Assembly (NCBI GenBank): GCA_019096065.1
Contig: JAGUCH010000009.1
Span: forward strand, 5,714,001-5,778,000
Direction of reading: 5' to 3'
Length of the DNA: 64,000 nt
Source of the DNA: Paracyclopina nana
Taxonomy: Eukaryota; Arthropoda; Copepoda; Cyclopoida; Cyclopettidae
The position numbers were made by a program, and so were the translations under genes. How positions within the stretch are numbered: the first letter of the stretch is position 1; each line of letters starts with the position of its first letter. A model generated the notes under the pieces. That model was not told the origin of the DNA. It was given only the letters and a program-made list of their open reading frames with translations, and made no database searches. Shown here one piece after another: positions 12,071-24,900 of this stretch.

Positions 12071-12400
12071 GGCGAATTCACAAATGTCACTGATTTTGCT
12101 GTTGATGATTACCTTTACAAAGTTGGCAACCTTCCAGCCTTTTTCCTAACCTTTGTTGACTTACTTCCTAGATCCTGGAGATCTTATTGTGATGCTTTTT
12201 CACAGTCTAGCTCAAGCATGTTGCATATGCAGCCAATGGAGGCAAAGCTAGGTACTGTTTTGACTGTTTTGACATTTTGAATTGTGCCGCGAAAAGTAAA
12301 CAATAACAATAACACACGCGCCGAGTTACTTTTATTGTTGCAAATCACTGCGCGGTGGTTTTGGCATTTTTAGCACATGGTTGGCGCAAAAGTGGCCGCG
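12071..12400. other. Spacer between F-box gene 5' end and TTLL5 3' end
   Basis: About 330 bp separates the ATG of the F-box gene from the stop of the upstream TTLL5-like gene, both on the minus strand. It must hold the TTLL5 3' UTR and the F-box gene promoter. No clear TATA box or repeat is seen. Confidence 0.5.
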
Positions 12401-15400
12401 TCACTCTGGCTCGGAAGTTTTGGTCACTGATTTCCCAGCAGCAGCAGCAGCAGCTGTTGTTGTCCAGCGTTTTTTCACTACTTCCGAGCTCAATGACTCG
12501 CTGGATTCAGTTTTGCCATTTGTGGTGGTTGAAATGTCAAGGCATTTGGAGGGAGGCTGGGAAGGCAGGGAGAACTGAGGGGCGGTGGGCGGGTTGGCCC
12601 TGGCATTCACCCTCATGGAGCACTGCTTGTCACGCAAATTGCGGTCCGGGGAGATTCCATAGGCCGTCCTCAGCAAGGAGTTCTTCCTCCCACTCACTGG
12701 TGGCAAGCACTTCCCCAGGAAAATGTGGGCACACCTACAAATGGAAAATTGCTTCAAAAGCTAGTTAAGTAATTTTGCAAGCTCTACTTTTTAATTGGGA
12801 CTGGCAAATTTTCCAATTTCTTTAACGCCTAATCAACTTCCGGAATGAGCTATAGGCAGAGAATTGGTGGGTGAATTTTCAAGGCTAATGTCCACTTTTA
12901 ATACCTATAGAGTTTGGTCTGTAGGGTGAGGACATCTTCAAGGTCAGAGTCATGCGCAAAAGCGATGAACTCTTCAAAGATGTGCCTTGGCACCATGCCT
13001 TGCTCCTCGCGGAAGACAGTGAAGCACTCGGTTTCACGTCTGTAGTGCGCGAGGAACTCGTTGAGATCTTTGGCAACTATGGCAGCCCGATCTTTGCCGT
13101 TGAGCTTGCAGCTTGGTGCCTTGAAGGGGTAGGGCTCTCTCAGGCTGAGTGAGGCCTTTTGCAGAAACTTGAGGACTAATTCTATTTGTCCCGAGTCGTC
13201 TTTGGCGTCATCAAAGTCACTCAGCCTCTGGAGGATACAATGCAAGTAGACCGAAAATGCCTGAAAAGAATGCCTTGAATTAGACTCTTAGATAAAGAAA
13301 AATGCCCATTACTTTTTTGGCCCTAGATGAATTATTAATTTTTAAAGCTCCTCATGTGCATAAGTTTATATAAAAAATACTATTTTAATGCATGGATAGC
13401 TCTTAAAGCTTTCAAATAGTATTATACCTTTCGGGCTTGGTATTCACTCAGTTGAAGGCCACCTTCAATCAGCTTGATAATCTTGTCCTTGAGCATGTGC
13501 GATCGTTCCCTCCGCTCTGATCTTCTTTTTGCCTGCTTCTCCGGATCTCGCTTGTCGTGATCGGTTTTACTCCGCACCGGACAATGGCCTTTTGTCAAAG
13601 GCTTCTCATATTGGGCTACTCGCAATTCACTTGCGCTTGGCTTGGCTGCTGCGCGAAAAGAAACTCAATCAAAGACTTGTCAAAGGAACCAAGGATTTCT
13701 CTACTGCTTTGAAGTTTCACGTATATATCATATTCATGCTGGTATGTATAATAGAATTAGTTCAAAGCTTGATTGCGATGAAAGAAAATATTTCTTTGTT
13801 GCATGGACGTTTTCTTGAATATAGTTCAAGGCAGAAATTGCTTTAATGATTAGTAAAGCCTACTTTTTAAGTTTTAGCTGTAATAGTTTTGAAGCTCAAC
13901 TTACGAGCAGGAACCGGTGGGGAATTTGGAGCCACGTCACTTGTCACGTCGTCCTCACTTGAGGCCATGGAGCCGATTCCGGAGCTCGTGCTGCTGCTCG
14001 CTGTTATTGCTCCGGATGAGGTCATTGGCCGTATGCCAATGGAGCACGAGGATGGCTCACTTGCCATCGATTCCGGCTCGCCACTCTCGCAGCCCTCAAG
14101 GTCGCCCTTCTTCGACTTGTCATTGCCATCCGGAGTCAATGAGGAATTCCTCTCACGTCCTGGTCCTGCAGATTGCGAGCGTTTCCTATAATCCACAGGA
14201 TTAATATTGGTCTGCTTTGGGTTGGCTGGTTTGGGTTTGCGCAAAGTCGGGGGTCGGACAATGTGCCTTTTTGCGGCCTCCGGAAACAGGTGCTCGTGGA
14301 GGATTTGGTTGTTGGGCGAGGAGAACTCCAGCATTGATCCATATAAGGGCCAAGTCTCAGCCGTGGGGAAGATCCGGACCCAACCACCCCTTCTGGAGTT
14401 CTCCTCTCTGGCGTTCTTCACCATTCTGGAGAGCTCCTGGCTCAGCGAGGTCGTGGAGGCTGCCAGCCTTATGGCCGCAAATCTCCTGGTTTCCATTGAA
14501 ACTGGACGCTTTGACATCCTCAGCCGATTGGCCTCCTCTTGTTGGGTCATGTTTATCACCTGAAAATCCTCATTCATCAAGATTTTCAACTTTCCGGATT
14601 GTGTTAATTTTCACTTATATATGAAAGACATGAGAAATGGACTCGGATTCTGATAATATTTCACCTTTTGGTTGAACTGGGCTCGTTTGAGAACGGGATC
14701 AACTGCCGGCACTCCAACCAAATTGAGCAGATCACAGAGCATAGCAGATTTGATTTTCATGTCTAGCGCGGTATCGCAGTTCAAAGAAGGGCTGAGGTTG
14801 ACCTCGAGCAGCCAGGGCTTGAGGTCGGAGTCGATCAAGATGTCAAAGCCGTAGAGCTCGAAGCAATTCCTCCGGTGTGGAACGAACATTTTGCAGGCGG
14901 AATTCACCGGGAACTCCACCGAGATGATGGACTTGATGATCACGTCCTCGATGAGTTGCATCAGCGTCACTGTGTCAATGCCATTGGCCTTCAAGTGTCT
15001 GAGCAGGGCTGACAGGGACCATTTGTGGCCCTGGTCCTCCTGGTTGGGGTCGTCGCATTTGATGTAATCCGAGTGGTACTTGTTGATGCTAAATGGAAAC
15101 GCTTTAAAAAATAATTTTTTCCCATGATTTATATGGTAAAAATACCTATAGTTGCACAAGTGCATGCAGGGGTTCCACAAATTCTTCCCAGTGGAGTCGT
15201 ATCTCACTGTGGCAAATCGTACGAGTCCCTCCTCGTACAAGTAGATGCAGAGGGGGTCATACGAGGTCACAGCCACATACAGCCTCAAGTCCCATTTGTG
15301 GCCATTGACCAGTAGGGGATTATCGATATATTTGGCCACGACCATTGGCTCATCCAGTGGCACCTAAAGATCCAAGTTGTTAAAAAAACTTTATTCCGGA

Positions 15401-16717
15401 TCTAGCCTAGATCACCTGGTTGGGATGGCTGACGATGAAAATGCCACGGCCTCGACTCGAGGCCACCGGCTTGACGATCCATGCGCCGCGCATGCGATGG
15501 TGAGTGGCAGCAAATTCCGAGTACTCTGCAGGAATCATGAATGTTTTGGGCACAAAGTTGAAATGCTTGGATCCTTTGGCATGCTGGAGTCGTTCAATGT
15601 TCTGGTACAGCCGGTCCTTTCGTGTCAGCTCGTAGCTCCGCGGGAAGTGATTAACCCGTTGGTGTGGCAGCATGGCCTTGAAGGAGTGAGGCTTTGGATG
15701 TACACCTGTCCACATGAGGTTGTAGTCCGAGTTGGAGGAGTGCACCTCGTGGAATCCGTGAGCGTGGCAAATCTGGCTGATGAGTTTGGCATCTGCGTTC
15801 ACCGTCTTGAACGTGAGGTGATACTTTTGGCCCGCGGTCACCGACTGAGGCTGGCTCAAGGCTGTGCAATTGTACATCACCACTGGCAGCTTTTTGCCCT
15901 CACCTTCAAGTTAAATCATCCACATCCACGTATATCAACTTTGCAAGGGAGAAACCTTACCTGAAGTCTCATATGTGACCAAGGGACCTGGATCCTCTTT
16001 GGCAGCATCGACTGGTGAAGGCTTGGCCTTCTTGTGACTGCTGCCATTGCTCTCACCATTCGTCATCTTCGGCTTGCTCTTCAGTTGGTATGCATCGAGG
16101 AATGTGGTGGAGGTTTTCTCCACGATACTTGTCCTTATGGGAGGAATGACAGCTGTGACCAATGTCTTGGTCTTCTGCTCCTCCTCCGGATCGTCGAGGA
16201 TCAGCTCAGCTTTCTTTTTGCCTTGATGCTCCGTCTTGTTGAGCGTTTCTAAGATCTCCTTGGTCTTCTTATTCTCCTCGTTGATCCTCTTGAGCAAAGC
16301 TTCGATTTGCTCGGCATTTTTCGAAAGCAGCCTCTTGACTGTGGTAGCAGCTTGAGGTTTGGGCTTTTCTTGGGTGGTGCATGCAGGTGCGGGTGCTGCA
16401 CCTGCTTCAGGTGCCTCAATTTCACTGTCACTCGAAATGGTGGAGGAGACGGGCGTGGTTGCAGCATCGGAATGATCCGCTTTTTGAGCAGCGTTCGCGA
16501 CCTCACTGCAACCTATGCGTATGGACATGGACCGGCCTCGACGGAGGCCGTGGTGTCTCGACTGGAACAAGCTGTTGGTGCTGTGCCTCCTTCGCGACAA
16601 GTTGCTGGGACCATAATTTTCGCTTGGCGTAGCAGTAGTTTCTTCCTTGGCCTTGATCTTGATTTTCTCACCAGTCAAGATGCAACCACTGTCAATGAGA
16701 TCCATGCCATACTCCAA
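12401..16717 (-). CDS. TTLL5: TTLL5-like tubulin polyglutamylase
   Basis: Eight exons (16717-15961, 15903-15416, 15363-15146, 15088-14665, 14559-13905, 13645-13428, 13260-12905, 12734-12401) give 1149 residues. Residues 1-~250 are low-complexity and acidic, then the tubulin-tyrosine-ligase ATP-grasp core begins. Seen motifs: [51 protein letters not shown] (ATP loop), [39 protein letters not shown] and [11 protein letters not shown] (metal site). Exon seven (about residues 920-1039) fits the family's microtubule-binding helical module. Known role: adding glutamate to tubulin tails in cilia and axons. The C-terminus has a short poly-Ala run encoded opposite a CAG array (~12436). One intron (15089-15145) is only 57 bp and stop-free. 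The acceptor of exon six could instead be 3 nt earlier. Confidence 0.92.
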
Positions 16718-19340
16718 AAGCTGAGTGCCAACTTAAGCATGCGTCAGAGGACCATCTTTTCTTGCTGCATTTACAACTAGCTACTTGGCCTTCAAACGCG
16801 TGCTTTGACGCTGAGCTGCAACATGAAATGAAATGTGCATCATTAATTAGTATATTGTTATATTGAGGATAGTTAAGGAGCTTTTTCACAACTAACATAG
16901 ATGGCGCCACTTTAGAGTGGGGAAAAATGCCTGAAGAGGATTTTTTTAGCTATTTGGTGCTTTTTGGCATTTTTTAGTGCCGATTGGCGAAAATAGGTAG
17001 GCTGTTTCCTGTCATCTTTGGACAAGTTCAGCTTGGGGCCGAGAAGCGTTTTTTGGGGCAAATTTGACTATCTTGTCAAAGTTTCCTAAACATTTTTTCA
17101 TTCCAAGTTTATGCTAAAAATTAAAATGTTAAAATCTAGCTTTTGATGACACCTTTAGCTGAACAAGTTTATAATGCAAACTTCTTTTAGTTATATGCTT
17201 GGTAATTTTGAAATTGGCTCAGAGTCAATCCGGTGTTTTTTGCGTCAGCTGATCTCGCTTAATTTGTTACATGACCTACTTGCCTTCACAGTGGTCATGC
17301 AAAGCGTGGATAAACATAGTGCTAATAGTGTTCCTACTTTTATGACTTTGACTTGGGCCAACCGCGCGAGAGTTCAATATTTGCTATTTAGTGTGGCACT
17401 ATAGCATGTCAAGGCCCTGTTCATCTGGTCCGCTAAAAGCGATATTTTGGCCAAATATCTCTTATTCCAGCCATTACATTATTTCTCCCAAATTGGCCAA
17501 AATAACCGTACCTTGATGCAATTCTCCCTTCTGTACATAAAGCTATTTTGCTAAATTAAAAAATGAAAAAAAGGCCATATTTTACAGCTGGACCATAGCC
17601 AAACTATAATGTGGTTATTTTACTGTATCAATTACCTCAGACTTCCTTATCTGTGATACTTTTCGTTGTGGTTTCCCGTTTGATATCTTTTATTTTTTGC
17701 GAAACCTTAGTCGTGTGCTATCTATTTCTCTGTGGGCGTAGAACAAAGGTGTAGTCAATTACTTTCTTGCTTGTTTGCCGCTTGCGCATTGCATACCAAT
17801 CCATTAATGTGGAAATGAGCGTTTTTAATGTTTTGTCAATGCCAATGACGAGCCAGCTTCTTACAGCTGAATATGAGGGTTGATTTGCTTTCTCTCACAG
17901 CTATGCTCTGAAGAGCCACAAAATTGTAAGAACTTTTAGGTCTGCCCTAAAGAGGCTACCAGCCCTATAAACTGGCTAAAACAACTGTGTTCAATATCCT
18001 AATTTTTTTTTAAATACCATAAGTGGCTTTTTACTTTTTGATGTTTTTTGGCATTTTTGGCTAACGAATGGGGAAAATAGCCTAAAAGACCTAGATGCAG
18101 TTTATCCTATCAGAGTTATAAAAAAGTCCTATAAAAGTTAGGGCAATTGTTCAATGGGCATAAATTATCTGAAATGCTTATTTGCTCTATGAAAAAGGTG
18201 GGACAATCTTTGAATGAAACTCTTTTTGGCTTACCTACTTTTTTCACTGGGGATATGTTGCTTTAGACCTTCACTTTTGGTACGAAAAAGATCGACACTA
18301 TATGTAGCCTCTGGCTTTATTCGTTTTTCATGAAAGGTGACACCGCGTGTGTGTTCCTTACCACCTCCTTTTCTTTACTGCCATTGCAATCTCATGACAG
18401 TTGTGGCACCAAGAGACTCTCCCCTCACCAAATAGGGCTTCTTAATCAGGCCAAAAATATCGAACAAATAAAAGTTAACCAAGGCTGCTGCTCGTGCTGT
18501 TCCCCAGTGCACGTAATATCTTTTACTTGCAAATAGGCGCTGAACATATGCCAATATCCCAATGTGAAAGCCTTCTAAAAGGTGCTTTTCCAGTAGGAGT
18601 AGCCAGGAAATCGATATAAAACCGAGGTATTCGAGTAGCACTGAAAAGTGCATTGTGTGGCCTATTTTCAGTCATTAACTTCCTTTCGTGTTTTCGTGGT
18701 GGTTTTTGAAAAAAGGTGCAGTCCTGAAAATTCAGGTGCTCTATATAGAGTACATTGGATCCACCTACACTTTGGTACGTGCGAAACGTGCGCATCGCGT
18801 GCGCAAGGGTAAACACGCGATTGATTAAACAGGGAAAGCCTCAGGGTGCCTCTTTGATGTGCCATTATTATGAAACATCATCCAACCCTCACCAGAGCCT
18901 TCATGCACACACACATCATGAATAAGGTCATTTATGCACTGCATGCTGAAGGTCACTCATGCAATTTTCCAAAGTAGAGCAACGCGAGCACTTGGAAATG
19001 TACTTTGCTCCAAAAATCCGCTAGATGGAGCTGCGTTTTGTTTTGGTGGATGTTGCGTCACGTGGCCGTGCTTTAATCGCCGCTCGGTCGTCAAAAGTGC
19101 CAAAAAGTCTAAACTGTGAAAAAATCCACTTCTGGTTTTTTGCCATATTTATCATTTTGATCATTTGTGATTTGCTTTGCTTTTTAAAAAGGCAAAAAGC
19201 CAAAATGCTTAGTTTTTGGTGAAAACGAGGCTTAGAAGGCATGCACTTTTGTTTGTTTCGGCATTAGTAGCCCAGTCAATCATGTTTAAAGTTGGCTTGT
19301 GTAACACGCAAAGTACACAACAAACTTAATTGTAGCATTG
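16718..19340. other. Intergenic, repeat-bearing
   Basis: No gene is recognisable. At 16899-17000 lies a diverged copy of the GATGGCGCCAC repeat. Parts of the same family (GCATTTTTGG followed by GGGGAAAATAG) occur near 18020-18080 and 19090-19190. CGCTAGATGGAGCTGCG at 19019 resembles CCATCTAGCGG at 27009 in the opposite orientation. Confidence 0.5.
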
Positions 19341-20548
19341 TTATTCTTGATGTTGGCGCCGATGATTTGCGTTGTTCTGCTTTCTCTCCTCCTTCATTTT
19401 GTTTCGCAGCTTTTTGTACTTCTGCCTCGTATTCTCCACCTTCTGTTTCATATCGTTAAATCTGCAATGAGAATGTATAGCTTTGCTAAAAAGCACAAAG
19501 TTATTAAGATTTGTTACAATTCCTCGCCCACGATGTGGTTTTCGCAGCATGCTTTGAAAATTTCATTGCACTTCTCGGTTTGCAGGCCGAAATTGTGCAA
19601 TGCCTCCGAGGAGAAAGCCTGGTCTGGTTGGCCACAAGTGGAATCCGGATGCTTGCCAAGATGAGTTTGAATGCCTTTTTTGCAGCAAAACTTTTTGCCC
19701 CTTCGTCTTTTGTGCTTCTTCTCCTTCTTCTTGAGTCTCTTCATCAGAGTCCTGCTGCCTTTTTTGGCACTCATCATCATTGGCTGATCCGACAGTGGGA
19801 TATCTTCCATGAGCTCTTTCTCAAATGGCTTGGCCACACACGACTTGATGGTGAGTCCTTGGAACTCATCATCCTCATCGGTGTAGATGTTATTGCCAGC
19901 ATCCAAAATCTCAGCACTAATAAATAATCAGCATGAATGTGTCATTTGATAAACTTTTCCTATTTACTTAATGATGAAGCATCCACATGCTGGTGTCCTC
20001 CAAATGAATGGCACCACTTTGTGGTTGGCCTCTTCTCGGTTCAGCAAATATTTGAAGCAATTGTAGCCGGAGTGCTGAGTGACATCCGAAAGCGACTGCA
20101 GAGCTCCTTCCTCCTCCAGGCATTGGCCGTGATTGCCACCAACATGCTCCGGATCAGGTGTGACACTGATGAGAAACTGCACCATGTCAGAACCATCCAA
20201 GGAGTCCAACTCAACTGCAACAAATCAAGTTATCAACTTTCTGATCCGAGGAGAAAGTTATTGTAGTAGCTAGGGCTTACAATGATAGGCCAAATTTGGC
20301 ATCACTTCCCTCACGTCCACTGTGGTGAACAATCGATACTTTGGCCCTGATTGATCCTCCTGGGCATTGGGTTTCCAATGAAGGTCACCGTCCTCCAATT
20401 CACTCGGCCATTTGGCCCTAAAGTCAGTCTCACAGACTACAGATGAACCTTTAGCTTTTTTCCTCTTGTGAAAAATTGCTTATATACCTGGGGTGCCAGC
20501 TATTTCAGTTAGTAATAATGCAGTGAAAAAGGCTCTAACTGAAGTCAT
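19341..20548 (-). CDS. Predicted secreted protein with Lys/Arg-rich segment, unrecognised
   Basis: Five short exons (20548-20488, 20436-20281, 20214-19968, 19916-19518, 19461-19341) keep phase and give 327 residues ending at TAA. The start encodes a short hydrophobic leader (RAFFTALLLTEIAG), likely a signal peptide. Cysteines are scattered (VCETDF, HGQCLEE, YNCFKYL, PACGCFII, FCCKKG, KACCENH), compatible with disulphides. The middle has a strongly basic run (KRLKKKEKKHKRRRGKK), which could be a processing or heparin-binding site, and the C-terminal 40 residues are a charged helix. I do not recognise the family. The basic run could also be a nuclear signal if the leader is not real. Confidence 0.7.
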
Positions 20549-20839
20549 TGTTGTCCTCTACTGATATTTTGGCCTTATCTTTGCCAAGTATCAACAGCTA
20601 TGTGAGTCACTTACACAATGGGTCCACATGCATGCTGCAAGCATACAAAATAGGAAAAACCCACAATATAGAGCAGCTTTGAAGGGGGAATAAAGGTGTA
20701 TACTGGTTAAAGGCTAACCGTTAAAAGGCAATTAGGTATAAGGCTAAATGGTGAAAGGCTAAATTGGCAAAAGGCTATGAAACAAAAAGGCTAATAATTT
20801 TTCGTTTTTCATTTTCCTTCATAATTATTGATTTTTCTC

Positions 20840-21012
20840 AATTTTAGTGCATTTTACAGACTTGCTTATGAAAAAAAAAGTTTATCGCCTTTTTTCAGAG
20901 GGGGCCATTCCTGCTGATAATTCTTGTACCAGCAGGAAGAAGAATCAATGGGATATATAGGCCAGGATTTTTTAAATTACAACCAAATGAACCCTTTCAA
21001 CACAAGCTTTCA
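20840..21012 (-). repeat. Partial inverted copy of the INPP4-intron MITE
   Basis: Words such as CAGACTTGCTTATGAAA, TTTTCAGAGGGGG and GGCCAGGATTTTTTAAATTA are reverse-complement matches to stretches of the elements at 22447 and 25592. Both ends are missing. Confidence 0.65.
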
Positions 21013-21070
21013 GAAAAAATTACTTTTGTGTGAGAAAAGAGTTTGCGTTAAGAACTTTAGCACGTCAATA

Positions 21071-21293
21071 GGCCGTTCTCATAGAAATAGCTAAGCTAAG
21101 GTAATAAATCTAAGGAAACGCTTAATATTTAAAGCAAAGTAACTGCTTTTTTCTACATGTTGCGCAAAATTAGGCAACAAAAACTAGTTATAATGCTCAA
21201 CATTTAAAAGGTGCAGCTGTTTTGCTTCAAAAGTTGAGCATATCCTCAGCTATTTTTACCTTAGCTTAGCTCTTTCCAGAAATATGAGAACGA
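21071..21293. repeat. MITE nested in foldback
   Basis: The ends are inverted repeats: GGCCGTTCTCATAGAAATAG at the left and AATATGAGAACGAC at the right, backed by CTAAGCTAAGGTAA and TTACCTTAGCTTAG. About 223 bp, no ORF. It shares its terminal word with the elements at 138, 31421, 34065 and 35311. Confidence 0.7.
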
Positions 21294-21981
21294 CTTAAAA
21301 ATGTTTAAGGAATACATAAAAAGACTTGGATCCATACAATGGAACATTTAACTATCAAGACTTACAGAGCAAGACAAGAAAGACATTTTAAAAGGATGAA
21401 AGAATACTTTCTTTATAATAGTTGCATTTATTACAATTAACCAGCATAATATGGTGCAGCTGAGACAAGCTCGGACCATACATACTAACCTGATTTTCAT
21501 TGTTGGAACTTTAATGATCGCACTAGATGCCATTGACTATTTTCAATCATTCTCAATTTAGCCTTTGTGTTTGGTAGCCTTTCACCAATTTAGTCTTTAA
21601 CCATTTAGCCTTACACAAAGTAGCCTTTAACCATTTAGCCTTACACCATTTAGCCTTTCACCATTTAGCCTTTCACCATTTAGCCTTTCACCATTTAGCC
21701 TTTCACCATTTAGCCTTTAACCAGTAGAGCCGAATAAAGAGCCAAAGCAACTGTTCAGGACAGTATAGTATATTTCTGCTAAATAGTTGTATTAGGGAGT
21801 TTTATGATATGGTCTTCATCATAATAGAGTACAATTACAATTCTGTTATAATGTATTTGTTTATGGGAAGAATATAAGGATGAATAGTGTTGTTTCACGT
21901 TGGAAGAATTACGGGTTTGCACTCGGGGTTAGTCATCAAGCTATTGCCAATTTGTGTTGAGCAAAACGTATATTAAAAAAG

Positions 21982-24900
21982 TTAGCCTTGAAGAGATGCC
22001 TGAAATGAACCGATTGGGGCTCGATATTGGTAGGGAAAGGTGGCCAGTTGCAGGGTGTGGAAGGCATATTTGCCAGTGCCAATGTTTTTTTCGCAATTCG
22101 CCAGCCGCGTGCCCTCGCTGGAAAAAAAGTCATAAACTGTCAAGTTTCTTGAAAATGTGCAACATATAGCTGTTGATTTATCACCTTCGCATTGCGTCGA
22201 GGGCTTTTTGGTATTCATGCTCAGCGAGATCGAATTCCCTTGACAAGATCTGGATCTGCTCCAAGGTTGCTGCCATTCCAGTCCGGTCCTTTCCACTTTT
22301 GCAATTGGTGAATCGCAAGCCTTGAATGCATGTATACACTATCATTATTCATTGCTGGCTAATTAGGAGTCCGCGCAGTGTTTTCTTGCCTGGGGTTATT
22401 CGAGCTAAACAATTATTCTACGCACGTGTTCTTACGCGCGCCTCAATGACTTGAAGAAGGTCCTAACCCAAACTCTTTACAATACCCAAAAAATATACAT
22501 TTTCTGAAAGCTTATGTTCTTAGAGTTCATTTGGTAGTAATTTAAAAATCCTGGCCTATGGCTTCCCATAACATAAAATTTTCAAAAACGTCTAGCACCT
22601 ACAGTTTATTATTTTATGAGATTATGAATAGCAGTGACCCACTCTGAAAAAAGAAGATCTCACTTATTTTTATTTCATAAGCAAGACTGTAAACTGCACC
22701 CAAAATGAGATAAATGTTGCCAAACTTATTATGCAAAATTAATCAAGGTGGCAGTAATCAACTTTTAGCAAAGCTATATCTCCGTTTCTGTTCATCCTAG
22801 CCATTTTACTATGAAGTAACTTAAGTTTTATTTTTGAATTTAAGTGGGGGTCATTGAAGCCAACTATCCCCAAAACATGAGCCGTTTTTGCGCAAAACGT
22901 TTTTAAAATTTTTATGTTATTGGAAGCTATAGGCCAGGATTTGTATTTTATCACCAAATGAGCCCTTGGGAAAATATATAATTATTGGGAGTTGTAAGAA
23001 GTTTGGGTTAGGTCCTTTGCCAAGTCAATGTGATATGAAACGGAGCAAGCCGGTCCTTTTTAAAAATGCTTATTTAAAAGTCACCTTGGAGCCTCCGGCA
23101 AATTTGCGAGGCCAAATGAAGAATGTCCACATTTTTGCTCTTCTTGCAGTGAACAGCGTCCTTGAGAATGGCCAGCAAATCGTCCACATGGGGCTCATTT
23201 GGTGCCACGCAACCGGAGAATCCTGAAAAGGCCAAAATCGAAATTGCGTGGCTTGTTATAAGCAGGTTTAATTTGGAGTTACGTCGATTTTGTCCTTGAT
23301 GCACGAGGCCAGCGATCTTCTTGTAGCGCCTGTAGTATTCGGCCAAGGTCTTAAAGTTATCGATGTTGTTCTTCTCCTGCGGCCCGTTGTTTCCAGTTTT
23401 GCCAGCCAGTGTGGCTTTCTCATTGATGCCCACGTTGAAGAAGATGGGTGTCACCGTGAAGGTCATGGTCTTCATTTGCTCCAGCGGAAGCATGGTATAC
23501 ACATAGTCTGGCACCGGCAGCAGAACCTGCAAATCACCAAAGAAGCCATTTTTTAAATATTCTTGTAATTGCCTCAAATTATCATAATTAAAAATAATTA
23601 AAATTATTTAATAATTAAAATTTAAAAATGGCCTGAATTGGCCTTATATATGGCCATGTCATAAATGATGCTAATGTGATTGGTAGTTATGACTAATTGG
23701 GCATAATTACTTTGAGGCTGCTTCTGGATCCAGTGATTCTTGGCAAGGGGAACGAGTAGTACTCGAGGGTTGGCACACCACTCGAACTCGGACTGGCCTT
23801 CTGGCCAGCAACGGCCTTTTTGGCCTTTGGCTTGCATGCTTTGCGCTTGTCATCCACCAGGATCAGGTTGAACTCCACATTCCGGAGGTCCTCCACCACG
23901 ACGATCATATCGTTGAACATAGTGACCTCGCCGCCATAGTGGGACAAAAGGCTCTCGAAGGCCGCCAAGGGTCCGAGGCTGATGCAGACTTTGAGAAAGG
24001 CCGCGGCATCCGTCTCGTTCGAGCACCAGAGCTTGGCCATGAGGCCGGTGACAAGTGTGGTCAGGGCCTGGCTGAAGCACACGTCCCTCCGGTACTTGAT
24101 GGCGTGGCTGAGGCTGACAGCCTCGGCCGTCTGCCGCAGCCTCAGCACGGAGCAGGTCAACTTGGCAGTTTTGCACAGGCTGTCCATGCCCTGTCTCAGC
24201 TTCCGCATGCTCGGCCTCAGTTCCGCGGTCCAGTCCTCAATCTCGCCCTCGGAGTCTTGAGGTCGAGGCACGTCTGGAATTTTAAAGTCCTTCTTGGACG
24301 AATGATCCAGCTCCTTGAAGCGAAAGGTCCTAGAGGACAGTGTAGGGCTGTTGGCTTTCCCACAAAGCATTCTCACTTTGGAGGCCAGACACATCATGGC
24401 GGCCTCCACGTTCAAGTGGGTCAAATCGATGGGCTCTGGCTCGTCGCCAGCCTTGTAGTGGAGGCCGGATCCACTATCCGTGGCAATGCATTCTTGGTCA
24501 TTGTTCGCATCATTTTTGATGTCAGCCCTGACATCCTCCACGTCATCCGCTGGCACTTCCTCATCCATGATAGCTTGAGCTGGCTCCGGATCGGCTTGGC
24601 TGAACTCGTCCTCGTACTCCATTTCTGCTCCTTCGTCTAAGGTCAACTTGGGGGTGGAGGGGGGCGTGTCGAGGGGCGAGGCCGCTCGGCAAAGCGTGTA
24701 GTAGTGCTTGGTCTTGTCCACGACGCTCAAGTAGCGGAAGGACTCCTCAAACTCGTCAATGTCCGACAGCCTGTCCACGGACTGGTATCCGGACGTGTAC
24801 GCCGAATATGTCCTCCATATTTCCTGGCCGTTGTCATGCACGTTGCTCGCGTGGCCTCCGCCGCCGCCACAGCTGCTCAGCATCACTGGTGGGAAAATGA

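Larger units (their letters stand above)
20700..21727. repeat. Foldback with AAAGGCTAAATGGTG-type arms
   Basis: The left arm starts TACTGGTTAAAGGCTAA and holds a few degenerate AAAGGCTAAATGGTG units. The right arm holds about ten TAGCCTTTCACCATT units and ends TTAGCCTTTAACCAGTA, the exact complement of the left end. Between the arms lie a partial inverted copy of the 25592 family and a GGGCGTTC-type MITE. No ORF suggests a transposase. Confidence 0.8.
20549..21981. other. Intergenic between secreted-protein gene and INPP4
   Basis: Most of this spacer is one inverted structure (20700-21727) with nested element copies, listed separately. Outside it, 21728-21981 is AT-rich with nothing recognised; it must carry the INPP4 3' UTR. 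Confidence 0.5.

Noticed and set aside
15377-15964. Plus-strand ORF of 195 codons opposite TTLL5
   Set aside because: Shadow of the ATP-grasp exon; it crosses an intron without a matching structure.
17174-18816. Several 60-100-codon ORFs between TTLL5 and the secreted-protein gene
   Set aside because: No domain motifs, no plausible splice partners, overlapping repeats.
23939-24640. Plus-strand ORF of 233 codons opposite INPP4
   Set aside because: Lies wholly within the large INPP4 exon on the other strand and shows no domain or signal of its own.
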